Assembly: GCA_003290165.1 (NCBI GenBank)
Contig: QNQO01000503.1
Location: forward strand, 1-64,000
DNA: 64,000 nucleotides
Source: Berberis thunbergii
Taxonomy: Eukaryota > Streptophyta > Magnoliopsida > Ranunculales > Berberidaceae
Direction: 5' to 3'
The notes beneath the pieces are model-generated. The model was not told where the DNA came from. It saw nothing but the letters and a program-made list of their open reading frames with translations, and searched no databases. Below are positions 47,903 through 59,353 of this stretch, in pieces (position 1 is the first letter of the stretch; each line of letters starts with the position of its first letter). The translations under genes and the position numbers were made by a program.

Positions 47903-48214
47903 TCAAACACTTATCCCTCTAAACTCATCAAACAACTCCTCATACCTCAAAGTTGGATCCTTGCAGCTCATCAACTGAATAATCTTCCCAAAGAAATGCA
48001 AGTACAAAATAAGAGTAGACCCATGAGCCGCCGCGACTACCGAACCCACTACCATTAGAACCCAATCAAAGCTATCAGCACAAGCAAACAGTCTCGAAAA
48101 CGACACCGCAGCTGGCGGAGGCTTGATCTCCTCTTGCTCCTCCATCTCATCCAACTGAACTGGCTCCAAGTGAAATTGGATGGCTCGATCTCCTCTTGCT
48201 CCAAGTGAACTCAC
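47903..48214 (-). pseudogene. Captured ABC transporter B (ABCB6/ABCB20-like) N-terminal fragment
   Basis: An open frame of 103 codons, read leftwards, whose middle reads PPPAAVSFSRLFACADSFDW and 'LMVVGSVVAAAHGSTLILYL', followed by HFFGKIIQL. From memory this matches the start of the first transmembrane domain of the ABCB6/ABCB20 group of plant full-size ABC transporters. It stops soon after, as a single captured exon would. The stretch 48215-48650 upstream has GA/CT repeats like a plant 5' leader and may be part of the capture. It cannot encode a transporter. Confidence 0.75.
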
Positions 48215-48480
48215 TGGTGGTGGTGGAGGTGGAGGTGGTGGTGGAGGTGGAGGTGGGGGAGAGAAAGTAGGTTAAAAACCTTCGAGACAGAGACAAAGAC
48301 AGAGAGAGGAGAGGGAGATCTCCCAGCGTCTCTTCCTTCTCTTCTGCTCCTCCTCTTCTTCGGCTCCCAGCATCTCGCTGCTGCTTCTTTCTCCTCGAGA
48401 CAGAGACAAAGATAGAGAGGAGAGGGAGATCAAGGCTCCGCCAGCTGCTTCTTCTCCTCTTCTTTGTTGCTTCTTCTTAC

Positions 48481-48503
48481 AGAGAGAGAGAGAGAGAGAG
48501 AGA
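48481..48503. repeat. GA microsatellite
   Basis: An uninterrupted (AG) run inside the hAT element's captured leader-like region. Confidence 0.8.
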
Positions 48504-49503
48504 CTGAGAGAGGGGTTTTGTAACTTTTGTTTTGGTTTATATCGAGACAGAGAGACAGAGAAGACAGAAGACTCTCCTTCACGTCTCCTCCTCTTCCTTT
48601 TCTTCTGCTACTTTGAAATGGGACAGAGAGTCAGAGAGAGAGAGAGAGGGGTTTTTGGTTTTAGTAAATGTAAAGAAAAAAAATGTAATTTGAAACGGGT
48701 CCAATCCGGACCGTTTCATTTTAAAAAATTGGAACCGGGACCGGACCGTTTTATAACGGATCCGAACCGATCCGAACCGTATCAAAAAATTCCTATATAA
48801 AATCCGGACCGTTTAGAGCAAAACGGTCCGGTTCGGTTTGAATCCGCGGATCCTCGACCCGTTTGCCCACCCCTAATTAAACCCACATCCGTGGTTCTGC
48901 AATTGGCCGATATATCAGTTAAGAAGCCAAGAGGAATAGTCGAGGATGTCTTGCTTCAGATTGATAAGTTTTATTATCCCATCGACTTTCTTATTTTAGA
49001 TACTCATTCTGTGGTTAATATGGAGTCTACAGTTCCGATTATTTTAGGTAGACCTTTTCTTGCCACAGCTAACACTCTTATCAATTGCAGGAACGGTCTA
49101 ATGAAGTTGTCTTTGGGAACATGACTCTGGAGGTCAACATATTCAATATTAGCAAGCAACCACGTGATGATGATGAGTGTCATCATACCTACATGATAGA
49201 CACACTGATATCAGAGGACGCGCTCCTGAGCGCAGATTCTGAAACCTTAGAGTACCTCCTGTCTATTTTTGATTTTGAGAATTCACTTTATCCTGATAAT
49301 GCTTTTGATATTGCTGTTGTTTCAGGGTTAAATGATAAAGGAGGGCGACAATGGCAACCATGCTTTGAGGAGTTGCCAAAGGAAAGACAGAAACCACAAC
49401 CATCCACAATGGAAACTCCGAAAGTTGACCTAGCTCCACTGCCCGAGGGCTTAAACATGCATTTCTTGGACCAGGTGATACCTTTCCTGTTATTATTTCT
49501 TTC

Positions 49504-52319
49504 GTGCTTGATAGCTCACAAGAAAAAGAATTGATTAATATGTTACGTGAGCACAAATCTGCACTAGGTTGGACCATAGCTGACATTAAAGGTATTAGCC
49601 CCTTAATATGTTCCCATAGGATCCATTTAGAAGAAGGAGCTAACTTTCGTAGAGATCCTCAAAGACGACTCAACCCTACTATGAAAGAGGTGGTGAAAAA
49701 GGAAGTTTTAAAATTGTTAGATGCAGGCATCATTTATCTCATCTCTGATAGCAAGTGGGTTAGTCCAACTCAAGTAGTTCACAAGAAATCGGGCATAACT
49801 GTGGTGACTAATGATGAGGGAGTGACTGTTCCTACTAAGGTAGTTACAGGGTGGCGCATGTGCATTGATTATAGGAAACTTAATTCTACCACCCGCAAGG
49901 ATCACTTCCCACTTCCATTCATAGACCAAATCTTAGAGCGAGTAGCTGGTCATTCTTTTTATTGCTTTCTAGATGGGTATTCAGGATATTATCAGATTGA
50001 GATTGCATTAGAGGATCAGGATAAGACTACTTTCACATGTCCTTTTGGTACTTACGATTTTCGGCGTATGCCATTTGATTTGTGTAATGCACCGGCTACT
50101 TTTCAGCGATGCATGATGAGTATTTTTAGTGACATGGTTGAAAAATGTATGGAAGTTTTCATGGATGATTTGACTGTTTTTGGTAATTCCTTTGATTCAT
50201 GTTTACTTCACTTGAAGGCTGTTTTAAGTAGATGTGAAGAGAAGGGTCTGGTGCTTAATTGGGAAAAATGTCATTTCATGGTTTCCTATGGAATAGTTCT
50301 GGGACACATAGTTTCTAATAAAGGGATCGAGGTAGATAAAGCTAAAATTGAATTGATTTCTAAACTACCTACACCTAAAAGTGTCAAGGATGTGAGATCA
50401 TTTCTAGGGCATGCGGGTTTTTATAGGAGGTTCATACAGAATTTTTCTACCATCTCTAGACCATTAAGCAACCTTCTGGTCAAAGATGTCGTGTTCCAAT
50501 GGACACAAGAGTGTGAGGACGCCTTCCGAACACTTATTGATAGGCTCACCTCTGCCCCCATCATGCAGCCACCAGATTGGACTTTACCATTTGAGATAAT
50601 GTGTGATGCAAGCAATTATGCTGTGGGGGCAGTCTTGGGACAACGAAGGGAAGGGAAGCCATTTGTTGTTTACTATGCTAGTCGAACACTTAATGATGCT
50701 CAAAAGAATTATTCGACTACTGAAAAAGAGTTGCTAGCTGTAGTTTTTGCTTTAGATAAATTTCGTGCTTATTTGATTGGTACACCTATCACTGTTTTTA
50801 CTGACCATGCAGCTCTTAAGTTCCTTCTTTCTAAAAAGGATGCTAAGGCAAGATTGATTAGGTGGATTTTACTTTTGCAGGAATTTGATCTAACTATAAA
50901 GGATAAGAAGGGGGTCGAGAATGTTGTGGCGGATCACTTGTCTCGTTTGGAGTTCAGTGACTCTGCCAATGGCCCACCCATTCGTGATGACTTCCCTGAT
51001 GAACACCTATTCGCCGTCACTCAGGTACCATGGTATGCACACATTGTTAATTACTTGGTTTCCGGCGAAGTTCCATCATCATGGAGTGCTCAAGATAAGC
51101 GCAAATTTTTGGTCGAGGTAAGAAATTTTTATTGGGATGATCCTTATTTATATAAGTATTGCCCCGACCAAATCATGAGGCGTTGTATCCCTGAAGGTGA
51201 GATTGAAAGTGTTTTACATTTTTGTCATAGTGCAGCTTGTGGAGGCCATTTTTCTATGAAAAAGACCGCTACAAAAATTTTACAGTCTGGATTATATTGG
51301 CCTACTTTGTTTAAGGACACTAACAATTATTGTCGTTCTTGTGATAGATGCCAGAAGTTGGGTGCATTGTCCCGGAGACACATGATGCCCCTTAACCCCA
51401 TCCTAGTCATTGAGATATTTGATTGTTGGGGGATTGATTTTATGGGACCTTTTCCACCTTCCTTTGGATATTTGTATATTTTGCTTGCAGTGGACTATGT
51501 GTCCAAATGGGTTGAGGCTGTGGCGTGCCGACACAATGACAACAATACTGTTGTCAAGTTTATCAAAGAACACATTCTATCCCGTTTCAGTACACCACGA
51601 GCCATTATTAGTGATCAGGGGACTCATTTCTGTAATCGCTCTTTTGAAGCTTTGATGCGCAGGTATGGAGTTCATCACAAAGTTGCCAATGCTTATCATC
51701 CGCAGACAAATGGCCAAGCTGAGTTGGCCAATCGAGAAGTAAAACAAATCTTGAGAAGATGGTGAATCCTGATAGGAAGGATTGGTCCTTGCGCCTTCCT
51801 GATGCACTTTGGGCCTACCGTACCGCTTATAAGACAATTCTCGGGATGTCTCCATATCGACTTATATATGGAAAAGCATGTCATTTACCTGTTGAGTTAG
51901 AACATCGCGCTTATTGGGCCGTAAAAAGCACTAACTTTGATCTCAATGATGCAGGTATTCAGCGGAAACTTCAGTTGGCTGAAATTGAGGAGTTACGGAA
52001 TGATGCCTATGACAATTTCCGAATATACAAGGCGAAGATGAAAACAGCTCATGATAAGCAAATTCTGAGGAAACATTTCGAGCCCAACCAACGAGTCTAT
52101 CTCTATGACTCACGCCTTCATCTTCATCCTGGCAAGCTAAAATCGAGATGGACGGGCCCATTCATGGTAAAACAAGTTTTTCCCTATGGATCCATAGAAA
52201 TTGAAGATCCCACAGATGGGAGAGTATTTAGAGTCAATGGGCAACGTTTGAAGCATTATGTGGAGCGAGTAGAGGTGCCAGAAGAGATCTCTCTGGTTGC
52301 CCCTGTCTACTTGATTTGA
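49504..52319 (+). pseudogene. Athila-type RT, RNase H and integrase, one frameshift
   Basis: Open 49504-51765 (753 codons), then 51759-52319 in another frame. RT motifs: [31 protein letters not shown] and FMDDLTVFG (FMDD catalytic site). RNase H: '[16 protein letters not shown]' and '[16 protein letters not shown]', ending with [12 protein letters not shown]. Integrase: zinc domain with [13 protein letters not shown] and CRSCDRCQ; catalytic Asp in GIDFMGP, Asp in ISDQGTHF, Glu in [10 protein letters not shown]. Near 51750 one G is missing compared with the expected 'LEKM' reading, giving a stop at 51763-51765. The C-terminal domain ([24 protein letters not shown]) is in the second frame. Apart from this shift the enzyme core is intact. 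Confidence 0.93.
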
Positions 52320-54555
52320 TGTTCTCTACCCTATCTTTAGTTTAGGTTTTTATTTTTCTTTTATTTTCAGTTATTAATATTAGTATTATTATTATTTTAG
52401 TTTAATTTAGGTTGTTGCTTTTATGTTTTTCTTTTAGTGTTTCAGGCTATTTTAGGTGTTGCTATTGGAGTCACTTGGAGCTCTTCATCCCATATGTTCC
52501 TTTCTCCCGTCGGTATGAATTTCTTATATTTTGGTGACTGTGAGGACATTGTCTATTTGAAATTGGTAAAGCTTCACCATGGTAATATCACTCTAACCCT
52601 CCTCTTTTCTTTGCCTTGATTTGTCATGATTATTATTTTATACATTGAGGACAATGTTTGGTTTAGGTTTGGGGGTGTGGTTTACTAGATTTTTTTTAAT
52701 GCAATTTTCAAAAATCTTTGAGTTTAAAACGTATTTTACATTTAAACCGAGTCATTTTTGTGTTCTACTCAATCTCCATTGAATCCTTAGATGATTATGG
52801 TAATTGTGTAAAATCTTCTTGAAAATGCATTTGAAATCCGAACTCTTGGTGAATAAAAAAAAAAAAAAAAGAGGTTTTGAGTTCTTTTAATTTTAGAAAA
52901 TGATTTTGTTGCTTTAATTTTGAGAAAACACATACTAGCACGTGTCACATAGGTATATTAGTGGAAAACATGGTATTTGATATTATCCTTATGCTAGATG
53001 TATTTCGTGAGACTTTTCAACTCGACTATTCATGCACTATAAGCCAAGTCAACATGATTTGAAGTTGATTAGTGAGGTATTGAACTAGAAAACTTTAGAA
53101 TAATAGTGGAGACTTAACCCTTGTGAGTTTTGAGTCATTCTTTATTTCTTGAGGGTTATTAATTACACTCCGATTTTTCTTGAGTCCGCACTATTTCGTT
53201 GATGATCTCATTATTCTTGATTTTCTTATTGATTGCTTTAAGAATGACATAAAAATTGAATCTTTACACTAGAACTTCTTGCTTTATTTAGTTGAGAGTC
53301 CTAGTACTAACTAGAACTTATGAAGTGATATAGGCATTTCTTTCTTTAAACCATTTTTAGCCTTTTAGCCTACCCAATAATAAATATCCATTTGCAGCCC
53401 TTTGAGCCTTTAGATAGCCTTTTCTTTGTGATCCCCATTCCCAATACCCACTCCAATCAAGGAGTAATACCTCTATTATTTTATCCTTACCCAATTTTCT
53501 GAGAATGTATCCGGTGAGATATACTTATGGAATGGGCAAATAAATAAATAAATAAATAAAGATATTTCATGCGCCCTCGAAGTAAAAGTGTTGGATTGTA
53601 TCAATGGGGAAAAGCATTTCAAAAAAAAATAATATATATATATGTGATTGAAGAAGAAAATAATGAAGAAAAAGTTAATGGTGTACAACATTGATTTGCT
53701 CTTCAATGCCCTATGTTTTATTCAAGGGTGTATCCATTCTCAGAAAATCTTTGTATCCTTTTTGTCCATTATTGTTTGCCATAATCCAAGCCCCAATACA
53801 ACCTAGTAAAGACATGATTGATCTTAAGTGAAAGTTAGCTTAATAGATGTGGAGATTGAATAGGCAAGAACTATGGTGTTTGGTTCAACATTCTCAAAAG
53901 TAATCAATATTCCGGTCCATGAGATCATATTCATTTCACTCTTTGAAAATTCCGTTTTTCATGATAATTATATGTGAGACATTTGCATTTTCCATAATAT
54001 ATTCTTTTCCTCACATATAAACTGAGTGCCCAATCTCTGAGCGTTTCATTTCTGAGCGACATGAGAGAATTGTAGTCGAAACGTCTTTTCTAAAGGTTTT
54101 CTTGTCACATCTTTACTATGAGATGAAGAGTTATGTTGATAAGGCTCCTCACACATACACTTCGAGTTGAGAATGATTATGAAATTCATTTAACCTTTAG
54201 ATACTATTAAACTATTGTACTCTATTGATATACTTTTGTGACAGTTTTAGTTTGTTATTTTTCTCGAATGCTAAGCAATTAGAAAATTACTCTAAGGAAA
54301 ATAAAGAAGAATGCTCACACTTTTGCATTATGTTTTAGAAAATAGATTTTGTTTTAGTGAGTCAGTAATGTTTGGGGGTAGCATTTTTGGAAACCCTCAC
54401 GAGACTATAACTCGTCCTCTAGAGGTAATCTAGAGGTTTAAAGCCTTGTTGCACGTTAAGGTAAGTGCAACCGTGATTCCTACGAAAGTGAGTTAGGATT
54501 TTATTCTTTATTTTGTTTTGCTCGAGGACTAGCAAAATATAGGTTTGGGGGTATT
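52320..54555 (+). other. Non-coding 3' spacer of the Athila-type element
   Basis: About 2.2 kb between integrase and 3' LTR with no credible ORF (the position of an envelope-like gene in some Athila elements). It starts with 'cattgaggacaatgtttggt' and 'tTTAGGTTTGGGGGTGtgg' at about 52645-52680, a PPT-like block, and ends with 'tataggtttgggggtat' next to the LTR. An A16-17 run is at about 52856-52871 and an AAAT microsatellite at 53538-53561. Confidence 0.75.
54541..54555 (+). other. Polypurine tract region
   Basis: AGGTTTGGGGGTATT just before the 3' LTR start, the expected plus-strand primer position. Confidence 0.75.
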
Positions 54556-56350
54556 TGATATACACGTAATTATTACAAATTATAACCCTTAATTTATATA
54601 TGTTAGTGCTTCAATTAATATATTTTATTCTAATTATTTCAATTTTTATGTTTTTGTAGGAATCTGCGCGCGTGAACGATAAAAGTGCATTAAGGCGACA
54701 AATTTGAGAAAATGATTAATTTGTCGATTCTAGCGGTGGTACAAAAGAGTGGTTCACACATCTAAGCCTAACCCAGCTTACTTTAACCAAGCTCAAGCCC
54801 AAGCCCAGAAAGCTAGAATCCTAAACCCAGCCTAACAAGGAAATAGGGAAACCCTATTTAGGTTTCTCTATTGCCTTCTCTTGGAACTCCTCTTCTCTTC
54901 CACGTTTTCTTCCTCTCTTTTCCAGCCACCATCTCCACCTCCACCAAGGCAGAGCCCTGTCGCTCTCGCCACTAACCAGGCACCGTCCTCACCCCTGTTA
55001 CACAGTACAAACACCAACCTCACCTCGCCACCGTTCTCTCTGTCCATAACACAGCCGCCACCATCATCTCCCTCCATCTCTCTCACCGCCACCATCACTC
55101 GAACACCATCGCCACCACCGCATGCACGGCACTGCCACGAAACAGGGAGCACCTCCCTGTTTCTCTCCCTCGCAGCCGCCCTCCTTCCTTTTTCTCCCTC
55201 CTCCACGCCTCTCTCTTTTAGAGCCCACACCACCGCGAGAGACTCGCTGCCACCGCGAAACAGACAGGGAACCTCCCTGTTTCGTTCCCTGTTCCTCGTC
55301 CTCCTTCGCGTTTGTGTTGATTCCATTGTTCCCTCATCTTCTCTCTGTTCTTGCAGGTGCCGGAGGCGTTCGTACGACGAAGAAGCTCGCGAGGAGCGAG
55401 CCAGCGGAGGCGGAGCAGGGCGCTGTCGCGCTGGAGAAGACGAACCAGGGAGAGCAGCGGATTTCGCGCAGGAAATTCTGTTTTTCAGTTTTGAAAAAAC
55501 AGTTGGGGCTATTGACACCCCGAGAATTTGTAAGAGCCACCACAGAGCCTATTTAGCTCTTTTCCTCGGGATTCGTGTGCGTACAGGAAGTGATGGATTC
55601 CCCCTCCAGTGATGCTGTGACCACTACCACCATGAGTCACTAAACCCCACGCAAGGTGAAGAGGTGAACTCCTAGATGTAACGCACTAAATTAGCATTTG
55701 AGTCGCTTTAAGTTTTCACGATGAATAATGATGTTTAATGATTATCACTTTTATTTAATATAGAAATTTATGTTATTTCAGTGAGAAGGATTTCATAGAT
55801 TTCTTCGTAGATTTTTATTATTCCGGTGATTATCTTTTCTTCTCCATATAAGCTTAGTCACGCTTTTCTTATGTGTGGAATGTTTAAGAATTAATTGATT
55901 CCGGTAGGTTAGTTATATGTGATCGTCATTTATTACGGTATTGTCTCCGGATATATCGTAAGTTTAGGATATCACATATGACAAACCTTTGTGCTTTTCT
56001 CAGAAAAAATGAAATCTTAAATTCATTTACATTAGGGTTTATTAATGATTAAAAGATTATTTTTCCGATTACGTCGTTTGGGATGTGAAACACGTAGTTG
56101 AGTCATCATAGCGAATCAATACTAATTGGCGTGTGAAGTCTAGGAGGGATTCTTGGAACCTTGTGATTTTTTCTAAACTTAATTTTCATTAAATTAAATT
56201 CAATTTCGTATTTTAAATTTGTTAGAATTTATTAACTTTAGTTTCGCATAGTTTTTTTCCTTAACCTTATTTTGTAGATTGTTTTTCCTCGTGGGATCGA
56301 CACCCCATTCTTTACTGCAATTGACCGCGTGTATTGTTTGGGCGTAATCA
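54556..56350 (+). repeat. 3' LTR, 1795 bp
   Basis: Same ends and order as the 5' LTR, with small indels in the CT-rich part and an extra 'tgatgttta' near 55729. Confidence 0.93.
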
Positions 56351-57174
56351 GGTGGCGAGGTCGATGTTTGTATTGTGAAACAGGGTGGTTAGTGACGGTG
56401 GTGAGGACGGTGGCTGGTTAGTGGCGCGAGACACAGGGCTCTGCCTTGGTGGAGGTGGAGATGGTGGCTGGAAAAGACAGGAAGACCAGAAAAATGTGGA
56501 AGAGAGAGAGAGATGGTGGTGGCGGCTGTGTTCTGGACAGAGAGGATGGTGGTCTGTTTTGGTGGCGAGGTGAGGTTTATAGCATGAAACAGGGGCGTGA
56601 CACGGTGGTTAGTGATGGTGGCGAAGTGGTGGTTGGTTAGTGGCGAGAAACCTCTGTCTCTGCCCCGGTGGAGGTGGTGAAGGTGGCGAGGTCGATGTTT
56701 GTATTGTGAAACAGGGTGGTTAGTGACGGTGGCTGGTTAGTGGCGCGAGACACAGGGCTCTGCCTTGGTGGAGGTGGAGATGGTGGCTGGAAACGAGAAG
56801 AAGACCAGAAAACGTGGAAGAGAGCTCAGTTCAAAGAGAAGGCAATAGAGAAACCTAAATAGGGTTTCCCTATTTCCTTGTTAGGCTGGGTTTAGGATTC
56901 TAGCTTTCTGGGCTTGGGCTTGGGCTTGGTTAAAGTAAGTGGACCATGCTTATTCGGGTTAGGCCTAGATGTGTGAACCACTCTTTTGTACCACCGCTAG
57001 AATCGACATATTAATCATTTTCTCAAATTTGTCGCCTTAATGCGATTTTATCGTTCACGCGCGCAGATTCCTACAAAAACATAAAAATTGAAATAATTAG
57101 AATAAAATATATTAATTTAAGCACTAACATATATAAATTAAGGGTTATAATTTGTAATAATTACGTGTATATCA
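56351..57174 (-). repeat. Inverted, truncated LTR of the same family
   Basis: Read leftwards from TGATATACACG at 57174 it follows the LTR to the 'acctcgccacc' point and is then joined directly to the 3' LTR end. It holds a direct duplication of roughly 140 bp starting 'ggtggcgaggtcgatgtttg' at 56351 and again near 56681. Frames at 56385-56640 are low-complexity shadows. Confidence 0.85.
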
Positions 57175-58642
57175 GAAGTCAATAGGATGTGGACTATGGA
57201 AAAGTTGTCTTCCCGAAAGAAGGCTCTTGGTAGTCAATGGTTGTATAAGATAAAGTACAAATCTGATGCTAGTATTGAGAGATTGAAGGCCCGTTTGGTT
57301 GTTTTCGGTAATCATCAAACCGAAAGGATATATTATGACGAGACATTCGCTCCAGTGGCAAAAATGACGACTGTTCGCGCATTCCTTGCAATTGCGGCTT
57401 CTAAAAATTGGGAGTTGCATCAGATGGATGTACACAATGCTTTCCTGCACCGGGATCTAGATGAGGAGATCTATATGAAACTCCCTCCTGGCTTTACCTC
57501 TGATGAACCTGGTTTGGTGTGTCAGTTGCGTAAATCTCTATATGGATTGAAACAGGCTCCTAGATGTTGGTTTGCTAAGCTCGTGTCAGCTTTAAAAGGG
57601 TATGGTTTTTTTACAGTCCTATTCTGATTATTCCATTTTTACTTACAAGAAGGGGCCGGTTCAAATTAATGTGCTCGTGTATGTTGATGATTTAATACTC
57701 TCTGGGAATGATTCTGCTGTTTTGGCTCTGTTTAAAAGCTACCTTGGCTCCTGTTTTCATATGAAGGACCTCGGGGTCCTTAAATACTTCCTTGGTATTG
57801 AAGTTGCCCGCAGCTCTACAGGGTTGTTTCTTTGTCAACGTAAACATGCACTTGATATTATTTCAGAGGTGGGTCTCTTGGGTTCGAAGCCTGCTATGTC
57901 TCCGATCTAACAAAACCATCAACTGGCGTGTGCCACGGGTTCTCTTCTCTCGGATCCTGAGTCTTATAGGCGTCTGGTGGGTCGTTTGGTCTATTTGGCG
58001 GTCACACGTCCTGATTTGACGTACTCGGTTCATGTGCTATCTCAGTTTATGAGCAACCGCGACAGGAGCATTGGGATGCTGCATTGCGCGTTGTCCGCTA
58101 TTTAAAAGGTACTCCGGGTTACGGTATTCTCCTGCGCTCGGATAGTGACTTGACTTTGCAAGGTTAATGTGATTCTGATTGGGCCGCTTGCCCTATTACT
58201 CGGAGGTCCCTGACGGGGTGGTTGGTGTTTTTGGGTCATTCTCCGATTGCTTGGAAAACTAAAAAGCAACATACGATTTCTCGTTCTTCGGCTGAGGCGG
58301 AATATCGCTCTATGGCCGCCATCACGTGTGAGTTGAAATGGTTAAAAGGTTTATTATCGAGTTTAGGGGTACTTCATCCCAAGGCCGTTCCCCTCTTTTG
58401 TGATAGTCAGTCTGCCATATACATTGTGCAAAACCTCGTCTTCCATGAACGTACGAAGCATATTGAAGTTGATTGTCACTTCGTTCGTGATGCCATTCAG
58501 GATGGTCTTATTGCTCCTTCTTATGTGTCAACGACTGATCATTTGGCAGACATTTTCACAAAGGCTTTGGGCAAATCGCAGTTCGATTATCTCCTTGGCA
58601 AGTTGGGCATTCTTAACCCTCATGCTCCAACTTGAGGGGGGG
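57175..58642 (+). pseudogene. Copia RT and RNase H fragment
   Basis: A 5'-truncated Copia pol. RT: '[17 protein letters not shown]', [20 protein letters not shown] and [12 protein letters not shown] to about 57610. A frameshift follows and the next frame carries 'INVLVYVDDLILSGND'. Further breaks lie at 57908 (stop) and near 58080. RNase [32 protein letters not shown] and '[13 protein letters not shown]', ending at 58635, followed by the purine tract ttgagggggg. It is a different element from those at 3768 and 29921. Confidence 0.88.
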
Positions 58643-58892
58643 TATTAGGAAATACATCCTATTGTTAGGAAAATATCTTCCAGTATTAGGAAATACATTC
58701 TATTGTTAGGAAAATATATTTTAGCATATTGTGTTGCAAGTTTTATGGGATTAGAAGTTTTATGGGGTTAGGAAACTTTCCGATGGCTAGTGATTTGCTT
58801 CCTTGGTTTGGGAGGTTTCTTAGTATATGGTGGTTTCCTATTGTATTTTGACTACAGTATTTATATTGCTGATGAATGAATGAAAGAACACA
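58643..58892 (+). repeat. 3' LTR of the Copia fragment
   Basis: Starts TATTAGGAAATAC (TG changed to TA) and ends near GAAAGAACACA, where a UGT pseudogene resumes. The first 41 bp are tandemly duplicated (58643-58683, 58684-58724), which may shift the true LTR start. Confidence 0.65.
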
Positions 58893-59353
58893 ATTTGGCC
58901 TTAAACTTATCATTATGGGTCGTAAGAATGGATTGCACTGGTCAGTTGACTGCTAAATTACTAGATGGATTTCAAGACAGAGTAGCTCACGTTGGAAAGA
59001 TGGTAAGTTGGCACCCCAATAAAGAGTGTTGGCTCATCCTTCTATTGCATGTTTTATATCTCATTGTGGGTGGAACTCAACGATGGATGGAGTGAGCGTG
59101 GGTGCTCCATTTATCTCATGGGCTCATGGCCATATTCCCCGATCAGTTCTCTAATGGGATCTACATCACTGATGTTTGGAAAGTTGGTTTGGGTGTAAAC
59201 ACAAATGAAGAGGAAATTGTTGGAAGAGATGAGATAAAAATCAAAGTTGTTCAACTTCTAAGAGATCTTCGAAATACGAGAAAACTCTCTAAAGCTTAAA
59301 GAAATCATTAGAACAAGTACTGGTAAAGGTGGGTTTCAAAATCTTTGAATGAA
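58893..59353 (+). pseudogene. UDP-glycosyltransferase (UGT83-like) C-terminal fragment
   Basis: Three frames give a UGT C-terminus in order: LALNLSLWVVR, LDGFQDRVAHVGKMVSWHP, then after a shift near 59030 LAHPSIACFISHCGWNST with MDGVSVGAPFISW (the PSPG box), then after another shift near 59125 FPDQFSNGIYITDVWKVGLG and VGRDEIKIKVVQLLRD. The PSPG box binds the UDP-sugar; HCGWNST is intact as residues but not in a continuous frame. The N-terminal acceptor-binding half is absent, and the Copia LTR abuts the left end. Closest in style to the UGT83A group, from memory. Confidence 0.85.

Larger units (their letters stand above)
47277..48875. mobile_element. Gene-capturing non-autonomous hAT (Pack-type), 1599 bp
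   Basis: Termini TAGGGGTGGGCA and TGCCCACCCCTA, flanked by a perfect 8-bp duplication ATTAAACC (47269-47276 and 48876-48883). Subterminal repeats 'ggtccggatcggttc' / 'gaaccg' recur at both ends in opposite orientation. There is no transposase. The interior carries host gene pieces: an extensin-like Pro-rich fragment and, on the minus strand, an ABCB transporter first-exon fragment with leader-like sequence. It has the same termini as the hAT at 18470. Confidence 0.92.
46605..49503 (+). pseudogene. Gag tail and aspartic protease, split by a hAT insertion
   Basis: 46726-47100 carries 'VNAITTRSGKILDG' and 'PVSVPFPQALRPTGK', a typical pre-protease segment of this clade, ending at an in-frame TAG (47098-47100). 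47110 onward has the protease: CPTVTCQIG, then LLDLGASVNLMPYS (active site D-L-G-A, typical for Athila). It is cut at 47277 by the hAT element. The frame resumes at 48876 with VVLQLADISVKKPRGIVEDV, 'IILGRPFLATANTLINC', then a frameshift near 49100 and 'GNMTLEVNIFNISKQP'. A last shift near 49495 leads into RT. Confidence 0.85.
43327..56350 (+). mobile_element. Athila/Tat-type Ty3/gypsy retrotransposon, 13 kb with internal hAT
   Basis: Two 1.8-kb LTRs (43327-45123 and 54556-56350), both TGATATACACG to GGGCGTAATCA. A tRNA-Asp primer site, gag, protease, RT, RNase H and integrase in Ty3/gypsy order, a roughly 2.2-kb non-coding 3' spacer, and a purine tract (aggtttgggggtat) before the 3' LTR. The 11.4-kb element (without the hAT) fits Athila/Tat elements, as do the tRNA-Asp site and the DLGA protease. 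LTRs are alike with scattered differences and small indels. It is dead: a stop in gag and several frameshifts. No 5-bp target duplication: left flank cctag, right flank ggtgg. Confidence 0.93.

Noticed and set aside
54868..55518. 216-codon minus-strand frame in the 3' LTR
   Set aside because: Complement of the CT-rich LTR; Arg/Glu/Gly-rich translation is a composition effect.
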